From Brevibacterium picturae (GTDB taxonomy: Bacteria > Actinomycetota > Actinomycetes > Actinomycetales > Brevibacteriaceae), in assembly GCF_030453725.1 (NCBI RefSeq), contig NZ_JAKDJU010000028.1, positions 1-24,984 of the forward strand: a stretch of 24,984 nucleotides of DNA. Reading direction: 5' to 3'. Both the position numbers and the translations under genes were made by a program. Below are positions 15,055 to 23,724 of the stretch, one piece after another. A model generated the notes under the pieces. The model worked only from the letters and a program-made list of their open reading frames with translations, was not told where the DNA came from and did no database searches. Every line of letters begins with the position of its first letter. The first letter of the stretch is position 1.

Positions 15055-15701
15055 GAATGTGTTCCTCGTGGATCTGTGATTGTAGTGCTGCGTGTGGCGT
15101 GGTCGAAGAGTGCCACGAACTCAGAGGTCATGGCTTCTGTGCGGGCGGGGGCTCTGCTCCCGCTCAGGTTCGCGGCCGTCGTGTCGAGGACCGAGCGGAG
15201 TGCCAGTGCCATCGTGAGCGGATCGAAACTGCGCATCTCCCCGAGCCGTTGTCCCTCCTCGAACAGTGCGACCAGGTCGCCGACGGAGTCCTTGGCCCGA
15301 TCGTCGTAGGATTCGGCGCCATTGCGGCTGAGGTACCCGACCGCGGCGACGATGGCTGCGGCCGAGGCCGGTTTGGTGCGGAAGTAGTCCATCGAGGTGG
15401 TGATGTAGTCCGCCAGCCGTGTTCTGGTTGAGGTGGGGTGGGAGAGGACTTCAGCCAGCTGCGCGCCGAGGTCGATCGCGACCGAGGCGACGACGGCGCT
15501 GGCAAGTTCGTCCTTGTCGGCAAAGTTCCCATGCACCGCGCCCCGGCTGAAGCCCGCGTACTCGGCGACCGCATTGAGCGGGGAGCCCGCCACGCCATTT
15601 GCGGCGAAGAGGTCGATTGCCGCAGCGATGAGGTCTCTGCGAGTTCTCTCCTGGCTCTCTCTGCGTGTGAGGCGGGGGCGCTTGGGGTCGGATGATGCCA
15701 T
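15051..15701 (-). CDS. TetR family transcriptional regulator
   Basis: A 216-residue regulator. Residues about 15-62 form the TetR helix-turn-helix (LIAAAIDLFAANGVAGSPLN, then AEYAGFSRGAVHGNFADKDEL), and the rest is a helical ligand-binding and dimerisation domain. The ATG at 15701 has no ribosome-binding site, but TATTCT (15713-15708) six bases upstream would start the mRNA at the ATG, consistent with leaderless translation. An array of ATAC/GTAT half-sites directly upstream suggests autoregulation. It is the first gene of the TetR-DUF6204-MarR operon. Ligand unknown. Confidence 0.85.
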   Translation of the reverse strand: MASSDPKRPRLTRRESQERTRRDLIAAAIDLFAANGVAGSPLNAVAEYAGFSRGAVHGNFADKDELASAVVASVAIDLGAQLAEVLSHPTSTRTRLADYITTSMDYFRTKPASAAAIVAAVGYLSRNGAESYDDRAKDSVGDLVALFEEGQRLGEMRSFDPLTMALALRSVLDTTAANLSGSRAPARTEAMTSEFVALFDHATRSTTITDPRGTHS

Positions 15702-15710
15702 GCATTAAGA

Positions 15711-15742
15711 ATACATCAAAGTATTCGAATACATGAAAGTAT
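15711..15742. promoter_or_regulatory. Tandem ATAC/GTAT operator array upstream of the TetR gene
   Basis: ATACATCAAAGTAT (15711-15724) and ATACATGAAAGTAT (15729-15742) differ by one base and start 18 bases apart. Their inner halves create the perfect palindrome GTATTCGAATAC (15721-15732). Half-sites alternate ATAC-N6-GTAT-N4-ATAC-N6-GTAT. The array overlaps the predicted TetR promoter, as expected for an autoregulator binding as two dimers. Confidence 0.6.
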
Positions 15743-15774
15743 ATGAAAATGATGTCGATGGTCACCGGCGCGGC

Positions 15775-15810
15775 CTCGCCCGTGCCTTCAGGTCTCAGGG
15801 CACGGGCGAG
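15775..15810 (-). terminator. Hairpin downstream of the interrupted MFS gene
   Basis: CTCGCCCGTGCC (15775-15786) pairs perfectly with GGCACGGGCGAG (15799-15810), giving a 12-bp GC-rich stem with a 12-base loop, 37 bases past the MFS stop. There is no U-tract on the leftward side. It separates the MFS gene from the TetR promoter. Confidence 0.55.
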
Positions 15811-15846
15811 CGGGTGTGGCGCGCGGGGAGCTGGTCGAGGAGCTGC

Positions 15847-17250
15847 TCAGATTCCGGCTGCCTTCGCGGCGGCGCGCTCCTCTGCGGTCGGGATCTGGAC
15901 GATCGGGCCGAGAACGACTGTGTAGAAGAAGATGCCGATGGCCAGGATGACGCCGCAGACGATGAACGCGGCACCGAAGCCGCCGGTGGCCTGGACGACG
16001 AAGCCGGTGACGATCGGAGCCGAGACGCCGATGATGTTGTTTACCGAGTTCATGACCGAGCCGGTCGCACCGACCCCACCTTCGGGAGCGATGAGCGCGG
16101 GCAGTGAGTTGGTCACGCAGAAGGAGATCGTGATCCCGCTGGTTCCCAGTGTGATCCAGAACAGGGCCCAGGCAGGATCCTGTGTGAATGCCGCCCCCAT
16201 CACCGTCATGGCCAGGACCATTCCGGCGACGATGAAGGCCTTGCGCACGGCCGTGCCCGACTTTCCGAGTCGTATCAGGTGGTCGAGCATCCAGCCGGGG
16301 AAGATGAACTCGACGGCCACTGCGACGAGACGCGGCAGTGCGGTGAAGAGGCCCGAGGACATCACGCTCATACCCATCTCCGACTGCAGGTAGCTCGGCA
16401 GCCAGGTCAGCAGCATCCACTGCGTGTAACCGGCGCAGCCGAGTCCCAGCGACATGCCCCAGACCTTGCGCTGCTTGAGAACGTAGCCGAGGTTGGCCAA
16501 TGGGTTGGGGCGGGGCGCGTCCTCGTCCTGGGCTCCGCCCTCACGAATGTAAGCGAGCTCGGAGTCCTTGAGCTTGCCGCGACGATGCATCTCCTTGGGA
16601 TCCCGATACTTCCAGAAGAAGACGATGACGTAGGCGAGGCTGAGGAGGCCCATGGCAACGAAGGCGCCGCGCCAGCCGAACGACACGACAGCCATGGCCA
16701 CGAGTGGGAACCCGATGACATTCGACAGGCGCTACCCGGAGTCGAAGATCGCCGTCGCGGTTCCACGCTCGGAGCGTGGGAACCAGTAGCCGGTGGCCTT
16801 CATCGCGCCGGGGAAGATCGGCGATTCGGCCATGCCGAGGACGATGCGAGCCAGAATGAGCAGACCGGTGCCGCTGATGATGGCGGTGAGGAAGCAGGAG
16901 ACACTCCACATGATCGTGGCGGCCCTGAAGATCCACTTGATGCCGATCTTGTCGAGCAGCAGTCCGGCCGGAATCTGCATGAGCACATACGACCAGCCGA
17001 AGCTGGAGAGGACGATGCCCATCTCACCTGCCGTGAGTCCGAAGTCCTCCCTGATGTGCCCCTCGGCCACCGCAATCGAGCTGCGATCGATGTAGTTGAT
17101 GAGCACGCCGAAGAACAGCAGGATGGCGATCGCCCACCGCATCTTGCCGATGCCCGATCGCTTGGGTTTCACACCGGGAGTCTGGGTCTCCTGGGAATTG
17201 AACTTGAGCTCATCCGGGTCGGCGCCGGTCGGCTGGGCTTGAGGCTCCAC
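15847..17250 (-). pseudogene. MFS transporter (anion:cation symporter type) with in-frame amber stop
   Basis: Two same-frame open stretches form one MFS protein of about 467 codons. The N-terminal part has the ACS-type first helix INYIDRSSIAVA, LTAGEMGIVLSSFGWSYVLMQ and motif A LLDKIGIKW. After IFDSG a TAG codon at 16734-16732 interrupts the frame, and the sequence resumes RLSNVIGFPLVAM without any shift, giving the second six-helix half. ACS members import organic acids such as glucarate, galactonate or phthalate. GTG 17250 is the preferred start, with AGAAGGGA upstream. The promoter and operator look intact. Alternatives to a pseudogene are stop readthrough, a base-calling error, or expression of half-proteins. 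Confidence 0.82.
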
Positions 17251-17353
17251 GTTGAGTCCCTTCTCTGATGTGTCTCGGTCGTCGATGATCGTGTGACATG
17301 GTGGTGGACTCCGAGGCGACTTCGCCAGAAATTCCACGATATGGAAACAGTAT

Positions 17354-17367
17354 TTCGTTGGAACGAA
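17354..17367. promoter_or_regulatory. Palindromic operator at the MFS transcription start
   Basis: TTCGTTGGAACGAA is a perfect TTCGTT/AACGAA inverted repeat with a 2-base centre. It lies just downstream of the leftward -10 box, at the expected start of transcription, where a bound repressor would block initiation. The form resembles IclR-type sites, but no IclR gene is adjacent. Confidence 0.55.
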
Positions 17368-17373
17368 GGCAGA

Positions 17374-17401
17374 TCTATAGCCGCAATTGGCAGCGTGTCA
17401 A
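17374..17401 (-). promoter_or_regulatory. Promoter of the interrupted MFS gene
   Basis: Read leftward, TTGACA (17401-17396) is a perfect -35 box and TATAGA (17379-17374) a good -10 box, separated by 16 bases. The start would fall near 17367, giving a leader of about 117 bases to the GTG at 17250. Confidence 0.65.
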
Positions 17402-17652
17402 AAATCGATTCCCGGAAATGAGGTCACCGGTTAGATTAAACGCCCAATTACTCGATAACTGAAACATTATGGCAGGTGGGAGCCCTGAAGGACGGAGAAG
17501 GATTCATTGAATTTGATCGATTCAAATATAGAGAAGATTACAAGGAGTGTCCGATATACCGGAATTTAGAATTGAATGATTAAAGATGAGTGAGTTCCGG
17601 ACAGGCCGTCATTAGCGGTGAAGAAATGAGAATTCGGGCGAGCGTGGCCAGA
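17402..17652. other. AT-rich intergenic region without a recognisable gene
   Basis: This part of the divergent gap between the MFS gene and the acyl-ligase operon is much more AT-rich than its surroundings. It contains an inverted repeat TTGAAT (17507-17512) / ATTCAA (17520-17525), a possible regulator site, but no open frame with credible coding character. Low GC here may simply reflect regulatory DNA, or an old insertion scar. Confidence 0.4.
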
Positions 17653-17653
17653 C

Positions 17654-17682
17654 CTGCACCACGTTCGCAGGGCTCCTATACT
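17654..17682 (+). promoter_or_regulatory. Candidate promoter of the acyl-ligase operon
   Basis: TATACT (17677-17682) is a strong -10 match; CTGCAC (17654-17659) is a weak -35 candidate at 17 bases. Transcription would begin near 17689, leaving a leader of about 92 bases before the GTG start at 17781. Confidence 0.4.
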
Positions 17683-17780
17683 GACTCGTGTACCTGGGCC
17701 ACGATCCCGGCGGCTCCCAGGACCCATCGGCTGCCCGAGGACCCGGACCCAGCCGGACCACGGAAATCTGGAGGTCATAC

Positions 17781-19325
17781 GTGCCGATCACCTCGACGAT
17801 CCTCGATGTCGCTGAGACTCACCCCGAGCAGCTTGCCCTTGTCGGTGCAGATGAGCGGCTGACATACTCCGAGCTCGTTGGGGATTCCCGCCGAATGTTC
17901 GCCGTCGTCGACGAGCTGCATCGGGCGCAGACCGACCCGCCGACTCCCGCGCCGGAGACCGAGGGCATTCCCGTCACCGCGATCAGTGCCACCTCGGCCT
18001 TCGACGCCTCGCGCATCATCGCCGGGCTCGCGGGCTACCGCGCCGTGTCTGCGACCATCGATCCGCGCTGGCCCCTGGCTCATCAGATCGGTGTCATCAC
18101 GACCACCGGGATCGGCGTCGTCATCAGTGACTCGTCCGCCCTCGCCGAGGCGCTCGCCGCCTCCGCCTGGACCGGCACAGTCATCAGCCTCGCCGACTTC
18201 CGCGCTCGCGAAGCCGCTCTCGCTGGTGAACCATCTGCGCGGTCGGCCCCCGCGCCCACCGTGCGCGATGCGTCCGAGCCCTTCCTCATGCTCTTCTCCT
18301 CAGGCACGACGAGCAACCCGAAGGCGTTCATCAAGACCCGCCAGCAGTATCGGGACAACGTCGCCGTCTCCGCGGCCCACCTCGAGCCGCTGCCCGGCGT
18401 CGCGACGCTGGCACCCGGCCCGGTGTCCTACAGCCTCACTCTCTATGCCGTCATCGAGAGCCTCGCGACCGGCGGCAGCGTGCACGTCGCCGACGAGTTC
18501 GACCCGATCGCGATGGGCAGACGCATCGCAGCGGAGGCCATCACCCGCGTCGTCGCCGTCCCCGCAGTCGTCCGCGCCCTCGCCGAGGCGGCCCGCCGCG
18601 ACCCCGAACGCTTCACCGGGCTCGATCTCGTCGTCACCGGCGGAGCCAACCTGCCCGCGAGCATCCGCGCCCGCCTCGGCGAGATCCTCCCGGACACCCG
18701 GCTGATCAGCTACTACGGTGCCGCGGAGATCGGATTCATCGGTGACAGCCGCGAGGGAGACGGCACCTGGATCACCATCTATCCGACCATCGGCGCCCAG
18801 ATCCGGGACGAGTCCGGCGCCGAGGTTCCCGAAGGAGAACTCGGCACACTGTGGATCCGCGCCGCGGCCTGCTCCTATGGCTACGTCACCGGCACCACCG
18901 AGGCCGTGCTGCGCGGCGCAGACGGTTGGGCTACCGTCGATGACCAGGCCCGGATCGAGAACGGCATGCTGCAGCTGGCGGGCCGGGCCGGCGATATCGC
19001 GATCACCGGTGGTCACAAAGTCTCACTGCCGGAAGTCGAGCGGGCATTCGAAACGTACGACACCCTCGGCGAGGTATGCGCAATCGCCCTCGACGACCCC
19101 GCGTTGGGCGGCATCATCGTCCTCGTGATCGAAGACAGAGCCGATACCACGCAAGGCAGCGCCGACAAGCCCGCGCTGCTCAATCACGCACGCGCCCGCC
19201 TGGCACCCCAGTTCGTTCCTCGTCGTATCTATCGACTGGAGCAGCTGCCCAGGACGGTCGGAGGGAAGATTCGGCGTGCGGAAACCGTTGACCTCATCAT
19301 GGACGGACAAGGACAGCGACTGTGA
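17781..19325 (+). CDS. AMP-dependent acyl-adenylate ligase (acyl-CoA/ACP synthetase family)
   Basis: A 514-residue adenylate-forming enzyme. The ATP-binding P-loop is SSGTTSNPK (residues 173-181). ISYYGAAEIGFIG is the A5-type motif, and VDDQARIENGMLQLAGRAGD with GGHKVSLPEVE forms the hinge region. Lys496 in TVGGKIRRAE is the expected catalytic lysine. The enzyme should activate a carboxylic acid as acyl-AMP and pass it to CoA or a carrier-protein thiol. The acid is unknown. The start is GTG 17781, with TGGAGGT four bases upstream; longer readings into the leader were rejected. It overlaps the ketosynthase gene by four bases (GTGA), so their products probably work in sequence. Confidence 0.85.
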   Translation: MPITSTILDVAETHPEQLALVGADERLTYSELVGDSRRMFAVVDELHRAQTDPPTPAPETEGIPVTAISATSAFDASRIIAGLAGYRAVSATIDPRWPLAHQIGVITTTGIGVVISDSSALAEALAASAWTGTVISLADFRAREAALAGEPSARSAPAPTVRDASEPFLMLFSSGTTSNPKAFIKTRQQYRDNVAVSAAHLEPLPGVATLAPGPVSYSLTLYAVIESLATGGSVHVADEFDPIAMGRRIAAEAITRVVAVPAVVRALAEAARRDPERFTGLDLVVTGGANLPASIRARLGEILPDTRLISYYGAAEIGFIGDSREGDGTWITIYPTIGAQIRDESGAEVPEGELGTLWIRAAACSYGYVTGTTEAVLRGADGWATVDDQARIENGMLQLAGRAGDIAITGGHKVSLPEVERAFETYDTLGEVCAIALDDPALGGIIVLVIEDRADTTQGSADKPALLNHARARLAPQFVPRRIYRLEQLPRTVGGKIRRAETVDLIMDGQGQRL

Positions 19326-20680
19326 GAGAAGAACGCCGGGTCGTCATCACCGGTCTGGGCGCGATCACCCCCAGCGGCAATGACATCGACTCCCTCTGGG
19401 AATCCGTGATCAACGGCGGCAGCGCGATCAGCGTGCTCGAGGGCGAACAGTTTGCGGATCTGGCCGTGCGCATCGGCGGCCAGGTGAAGGACTTCGACGC
19501 CGAGGCGATTCTGCCCCGAGCGCTCGCCCGCCGACTCAGCCCGGTCCAGCACTGGGCCATCGCCGCCGCCGACCAAGCGCTGGCGCAGGCTGGGGTCGCA
19601 CGCCCGGACGCGGGGGCGAAAACGGGCACAGGCCCGCAGAGCGATGACGCTGACGGCCTCCCCTGGGACCGCAATCGCGTCGCCGTCATCGCCGCCACCG
19701 GTTCGGGACCCGTCGACGCCATGCAGGACGCCACGCGCTCACTGCTCGACGGAGGCCCCCGCTCGGTTCCCCTGACCTTGGCGATCCACGGAGCGCCTGA
19801 CTCTGCCGCGGCACTGCTGAGCCAGCGCTACGATTTCCGCGGACCCGGACAGGGAGTCTCGGCCACCTGTGCCAGCGGGGCGGTCGGCCTCGGGGAAGGA
19901 ATGCGGCGCATCCGCCACGGCTATGCCGACGCAGTGCTCGTCGTCGGCATGGAGGACTGTCTCAACCCGGTCAATCTGGCCTCGAATGCGAACATGCGGG
20001 CGCTCGCCGCCGGCTTCGAGGATGATCCGAGCGTTGCCAGCAGGCCCTTCGACAGTGCGCGGACAGGGTTCGTCATGAGCCAAGGTGCAGGCGCCATCCT
20101 CCTCGAATCCGAGGCCGGTGCCGCCGCCCGCAGAGCTACCGTGCTCGCCGAACTGGCAGGATTCGGTGCCGCCAGCGATGCCCACCACCCGACGAACCCG
20201 CACCCAGATGGCCGAGGTGCCGCCTCGGCGGTGAGTGCGGCCCTGGCCGATGCCGGGCTGGGGGCCGCCGACATCGACCACATCAACGCCCACGCCACCG
20301 GCACTCCCGCCGGTGATGCGGCAGAGCTCAACGCCTTCGACGCCGCCCTCGGCACGGCCGCGCGTTCGATTCCGATCAGCGCCACGAAGTCGTCGACGGG
20401 CCACCTCCTCGGTGCCTCGGGCGTGGTCGAAGCGATCGTCGCCATCCGCACCATGGCCGAGCAGACGCTGCCACCGACGCTCAACCTCGACAACTGCGAA
20501 TTCGACGGATGGGACATTGTCGCTGATCAGGCCCGTGCCGTTGGCCCTGGAAGTGCTGGAGGTGGTGGTGACCGAGAGGCCGCACGCGAGGGATCGGTGG
20601 ACACCGTGCTGTCGACCTCCTTTGGCTTTGGTGGGCACAATGGCGCGATCATACTGCGACGGCCCGGCGCACCAGCGTGA
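19322..20680 (+). CDS. Beta-ketoacyl synthase, FabF/KAS II type
   Basis: A 452-residue condensing enzyme with the full FabF-type active site: Cys183 in SATCASGAVG, His324 in NAHATGTPAGD, Lys356 and His361 in TKSSTGHLLGASG, and a C-terminal SFGFGGHNGAIIL loop. It should join an acyl thioester to a malonyl-type extender with loss of CO2. The GTG start overlaps the ligase stop, implying that the activated acid is its primer. Two hydrophilic insertions stand out: an Asp/Gly-rich stretch around residues 95-115 and a Gly-rich loop (GPGSAGGGGDREA) near 418. No acyl carrier protein or ketoreductase is encoded nearby, so either CoA esters or the housekeeping carrier protein are used. Confidence 0.87.
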   Translation: MREERRVVITGLGAITPSGNDIDSLWESVINGGSAISVLEGEQFADLAVRIGGQVKDFDAEAILPRALARRLSPVQHWAIAAADQALAQAGVARPDAGAKTGTGPQSDDADGLPWDRNRVAVIAATGSGPVDAMQDATRSLLDGGPRSVPLTLAIHGAPDSAAALLSQRYDFRGPGQGVSATCASGAVGLGEGMRRIRHGYADAVLVVGMEDCLNPVNLASNANMRALAAGFEDDPSVASRPFDSARTGFVMSQGAGAILLESEAGAAARRATVLAELAGFGAASDAHHPTNPHPDGRGAASAVSAALADAGLGAADIDHINAHATGTPAGDAAELNAFDAALGTAARSIPISATKSSTGHLLGASGVVEAIVAIRTMAEQTLPPTLNLDNCEFDGWDIVADQARAVGPGSAGGGGDREAAREGSVDTVLSTSFGFGGHNGAIILRRPGAPA

Positions 20681-20740
20681 CACTGTGACCGACCGACCGC
20701 AGCCCACCGGGCACCCCGACCCCGCGAGCAAGGAGACATG

Positions 20741-21946
20741 ATGACCGACCGTGAGACCCACCTCGGCGAGCTGGCCGAGAAATACCTCCCCGCCGAGGTG
20801 CTCGAGCGCTTCCGCGAACGCGCTGGTGTCTACGACCAGGAGAACCGCTTCTTCGACGAGGATCTCGAGGAGCTGAAGTCGCTGGGCTACCTCACCCTGT
20901 TCGTCCCGGACGCCTACGGCGGTCCCGGGCTGAGCCTGCACGAGGTCTCGCGCCTCCAACAGCGGCTGGCCTCGGCGGCCCCGGCCACGGCCCTGGCGAT
21001 CAACATGCACCTCATGTGCACCGGCGTCGTCAAAGCTCTCAACGACCGCGGCGACGCCTCCCTGAACTGGGTGTTCGAAGAGGTGATGGGCGGGGAGATC
21101 TTCGCCTTCGGCATCTCCGAACCCTCCAACGACTGGGTGATGCAGGGGTCGAACACGGTGGCCGAACCGACCGCCGACGGCGGCTACCTGCTCACCGGCG
21201 TGAAGATCTTCACCTCGCTCTCACCGGTGTGGACGCGGCTCATCGTCCACGGAGCAATCACCCACGACGACGAGGGCATCGCGGGACCCGATGCGGACGA
21301 ACCCGCCGAAGGAGAATTGGTCTACGGCTTCATCGAACGCAGCGCCGAGGGCATCACGGTCTCCGACCACTGGGACGTCATGGGCATGCGGGCCTCGCAG
21401 TCGCGGGCGACGGTTCTCGACCAAGTGCCGTTGCGCCCCGGACGCGTCTCACGCACCATCCCGGCAGGCAAGCACCCCGACCCGCTGACCTTCGCGATCA
21501 CCAGCAACTTCCAGCTGCTCATCGCCTCCGTCTACGCCGGTGTCGCCGCCCGAGCGCTCGAACTCGGCGCGGCTGGTCTGAAGAAGCGCAAGTCTGCGAA
21601 GGCCGGAACCACCTTCGCCGAGGTGCCCGAGACTCGCGCTCGCCTCGCAGACGCGCACCTGGACTACCTCGCCGTGCCCGCCATGCTCGATGCCTACACC
21701 AGGGACTTCGACGCCCTCGTCGACCACGGGGCAGGCTGGCCATTGCGCCTGGTCGGAGCCCGGATCAAGGCTTCCGATGCGGCCCGGAACGCGGCCGAGA
21801 CAGCACTCATGTGCAGCGGTGGCAGCGGCTTCGACAACAGTCACGAACTCTCCCGCCTCTACCGGGATGCGACCGCCGGCCTGTTCCATCCGCCGAGCGC
21901 CGATGCCGCCCGCCCGATGTATGCGGGGGCACTGCTCGACGGCTGA
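20741..21946 (+). CDS. Acyl-CoA dehydrogenase-like flavoprotein
   Basis: A 401-residue protein with the acyl-CoA dehydrogenase fold: an N-terminal helical domain, a middle beta domain with FGISEPSND (FAD/substrate loop), GGYLLTGVKIFTS and VSDHWDVMGMRASQS, and a C-terminal helical domain ending LSRLYRDATAGLFHPPSAD. The catalytic Glu normally in a YEGT-like motif is replaced by HPPS, and the alternative Glu position in the preceding helix (around SNFQLLIASVYAG) also lacks Glu. A desaturase using another base, or a flavin monooxygenase of the same fold, is possible. ATG 20741 is five bases after AGGAG, better spaced than ATG 20738. It lies 60 bases after the ketosynthase. Confidence 0.82.
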   Translation: MTDRETHLGELAEKYLPAEVLERFRERAGVYDQENRFFDEDLEELKSLGYLTLFVPDAYGGPGLSLHEVSRLQQRLASAAPATALAINMHLMCTGVVKALNDRGDASLNWVFEEVMGGEIFAFGISEPSNDWVMQGSNTVAEPTADGGYLLTGVKIFTSLSPVWTRLIVHGAITHDDEGIAGPDADEPAEGELVYGFIERSAEGITVSDHWDVMGMRASQSRATVLDQVPLRPGRVSRTIPAGKHPDPLTFAITSNFQLLIASVYAGVAARALELGAAGLKKRKSAKAGTTFAEVPETRARLADAHLDYLAVPAMLDAYTRDFDALVDHGAGWPLRLVGARIKASDAARNAAETALMCSGGSGFDNSHELSRLYRDATAGLFHPPSADAARPMYAGALLDG

Positions 21947-22052
21947 GGAGAATTGTCTGCTGGTCTCAGCGGCGAAAGACGTCCGACCGCTGAAGGTTGT
22001 GACGTGGCACGATGGTGAGCAACTCACACCAGCTGCAGAGACGGAGCACCAC

Positions 22053-23669
22053 ATGGAGGAGAGAACACCGACGATCGTGCGCGCGGATTCGATCGTGTCG
22101 CAGGCAGGGACTCAAGCAGGCGCCCCCGAACCCGAAGCGCTCGCGATCACCGGCGAGACCATCAGCGCGAGCGGGACGCTGGCCGAACTGCGGGAGCGGT
22201 TCCCCGCCGCCGAGGTGCTCGACTTCGGTGACTCGACCATCATTCCGGGCCTCAACGACGCCCACATCCACCTCGCCATGACCGCCGGTGATGCCCTCCA
22301 CCTCGACCTGTCCCATGAAGCGGTGGGAAATGTTCCCACGCTTCTGGACACGATCGCCGCTGAGGTCAGCACCACCTCGCCGGGGGAATGGGTCAAAGGC
22401 AGTCGCTATGACGACGAAAAGACCGGGATCGTCCTCCGCGACGAACTCGACCGGATCGCGCCCGAGACCCCGGTGATCGTCAACCACGTCGCCGGGCACT
22501 GGGGCGTTCTCAACTCTGCCGGACTGCGATTCCTCGGGATCGAGGAGTCCTCTCCCGACCCTGACGGTGGCCGCTTCGACCGCTACTCCGACGGTCGACT
22601 CAACGGGAAGCTCATCGAGCGGGCGCTGATGAACGTGCTGATGCCGGCCACTGCCCGCGGTGACCGTTTCATCCCCGGTGACACGGTTGAAGATCTGCAG
22701 CTCGGTGCCGCGCGGACGATCGCGAAGTGGAGCGCCGCGGGCCTGACCTCGATTTGCGACGCACTCATCAGCCCCCAGGACATCGGGATCCTCTCCGCCG
22801 TGCGCGATGCCGATGCGCTGAACCTGCGCATCGGAATGCTCCTGTCCATCGACCACTATGACAAGGCCGTCGAGCTCGGAGTGGGCAGTGGATTCGGTGA
22901 TGATCGGCTCAAGCTCATCGGCGTCAAAGCCTTCCTCGACGGAGCGATCGGGGGACGAACCTGCCTCCTCTCCGAACCCTTCACCGACCCGAACTATCAG
23001 GGTGTGCAGACCACCTCGACCGAGGAGCTGCGGGCAAACGTCGAACGCGTCCATGCCGACGGCAACAGGATCGGCGTCCACGCCAACGGGGACGCTGCGA
23101 TCCGTCTCGTCCTCGACGCGTTCGAAGACGTCGCCCAGCGCATTCCACGCCCGGGCCTGCGGCATCGGATCGAACACTGCAGCCTCATCGGCGACGACAT
23201 CCTCGAGCGGATGAACCGCCTCGGCGCCATTGCGGTCCCCTTCGCCGGATATCCCGGCTATCACGGTTCGGCGCTGAACTCCTGGTACGGAGAGGAGAGG
23301 ATGGAGAGGATGTTCGCTCACCGCTCGTTCCTCGACAAGGGTGTGACGGTGGCAGGTTCCTCGGACTATCCGTGCGGGCCCTACCAGCCGCTGTTCGGAC
23401 TGCAGTCACTGATCACCCGCACCGGCGTCGACGATGGGACCACCGTCGGGGCTTCGCAGAAGGTCACTGCGGCCGAGGCGCTGTCGATCTTCACGCTCGG
23501 ATCCGCCGAAGCCTCAGGGGAAGAGTCCTACAAGGGCAGGCTGGTGCCGGGATATCTCGCCGACTTCACCGTCCTCGGAGACAACCCACTGAGTATCGAC
23601 CCGCACGGAATCGCGGACATCGATGTGCGAGCGACCTATGTCGGTGGCGACGAGGTGTACGCGGGTTGA
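22053..23669 (+). CDS. Amidohydrolase family protein, YtcJ/Amidohydro_3 type
   Basis: A 538-residue metal-dependent hydrolase. The N-terminal beta-sandwich strand (TIVRADSIVS, ALAITGETISASG) leads to STIIPGLNDAHIHL with metal ligands His71 and His73. The barrel continues with GVKAFLDGAIGG (Lys292, possible carboxylated bridging lysine), GVHANGDAAI, LRHRIEHCSL and SSDYPCGP (Asp438, catalytic acid/base position). It ends with the family's KGRLVPGYLADFTVL tail. Related enzymes include N-substituted formamide deformylase; true substrates of most members are unknown. ATG 22053 has GGAG at six bases. It lies 106 bases after the acyl-CoA dehydrogenase-like gene and seems to be the last gene of the cluster, 13 bases before the IS end. 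It may remove an N-acyl or N-formyl group. Confidence 0.85.
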   Translation: MEERTPTIVRADSIVSQAGTQAGAPEPEALAITGETISASGTLAELRERFPAAEVLDFGDSTIIPGLNDAHIHLAMTAGDALHLDLSHEAVGNVPTLLDTIAAEVSTTSPGEWVKGSRYDDEKTGIVLRDELDRIAPETPVIVNHVAGHWGVLNSAGLRFLGIEESSPDPDGGRFDRYSDGRLNGKLIERALMNVLMPATARGDRFIPGDTVEDLQLGAARTIAKWSAAGLTSICDALISPQDIGILSAVRDADALNLRIGMLLSIDHYDKAVELGVGSGFGDDRLKLIGVKAFLDGAIGGRTCLLSEPFTDPNYQGVQTTSTEELRANVERVHADGNRIGVHANGDAAIRLVLDAFEDVAQRIPRPGLRHRIEHCSLIGDDILERMNRLGAIAVPFAGYPGYHGSALNSWYGEERMERMFAHRSFLDKGVTVAGSSDYPCGPYQPLFGLQSLITRTGVDDGTTVGASQKVTAAEALSIFTLGSAEASGEESYKGRLVPGYLADFTVLGDNPLSIDPHGIADIDVRATYVGGDEVYAG

Positions 23670-23724
23670 GACGTACGCAGGCTGTCAAGCCCCGGGTTTC
23701 ATAGAGGCTATTTTTCCTGGTTAT

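Noticed and set aside
16279..17268. 329-residue + strand frame opposite the interrupted MFS gene
   Set aside because: Glu/Asp/His-rich shadow of a membrane protein gene with no domain.
19739..21010. 423-residue antisense frame across the ketosynthase gene
   Set aside because: Shadow frame without family features; the + strand carries an intact condensing-enzyme active site.
21966..23321. 451-residue antisense frame across the amidohydrolase gene
   Set aside because: Shadow of the amidohydrolase; no domain and no start signals.
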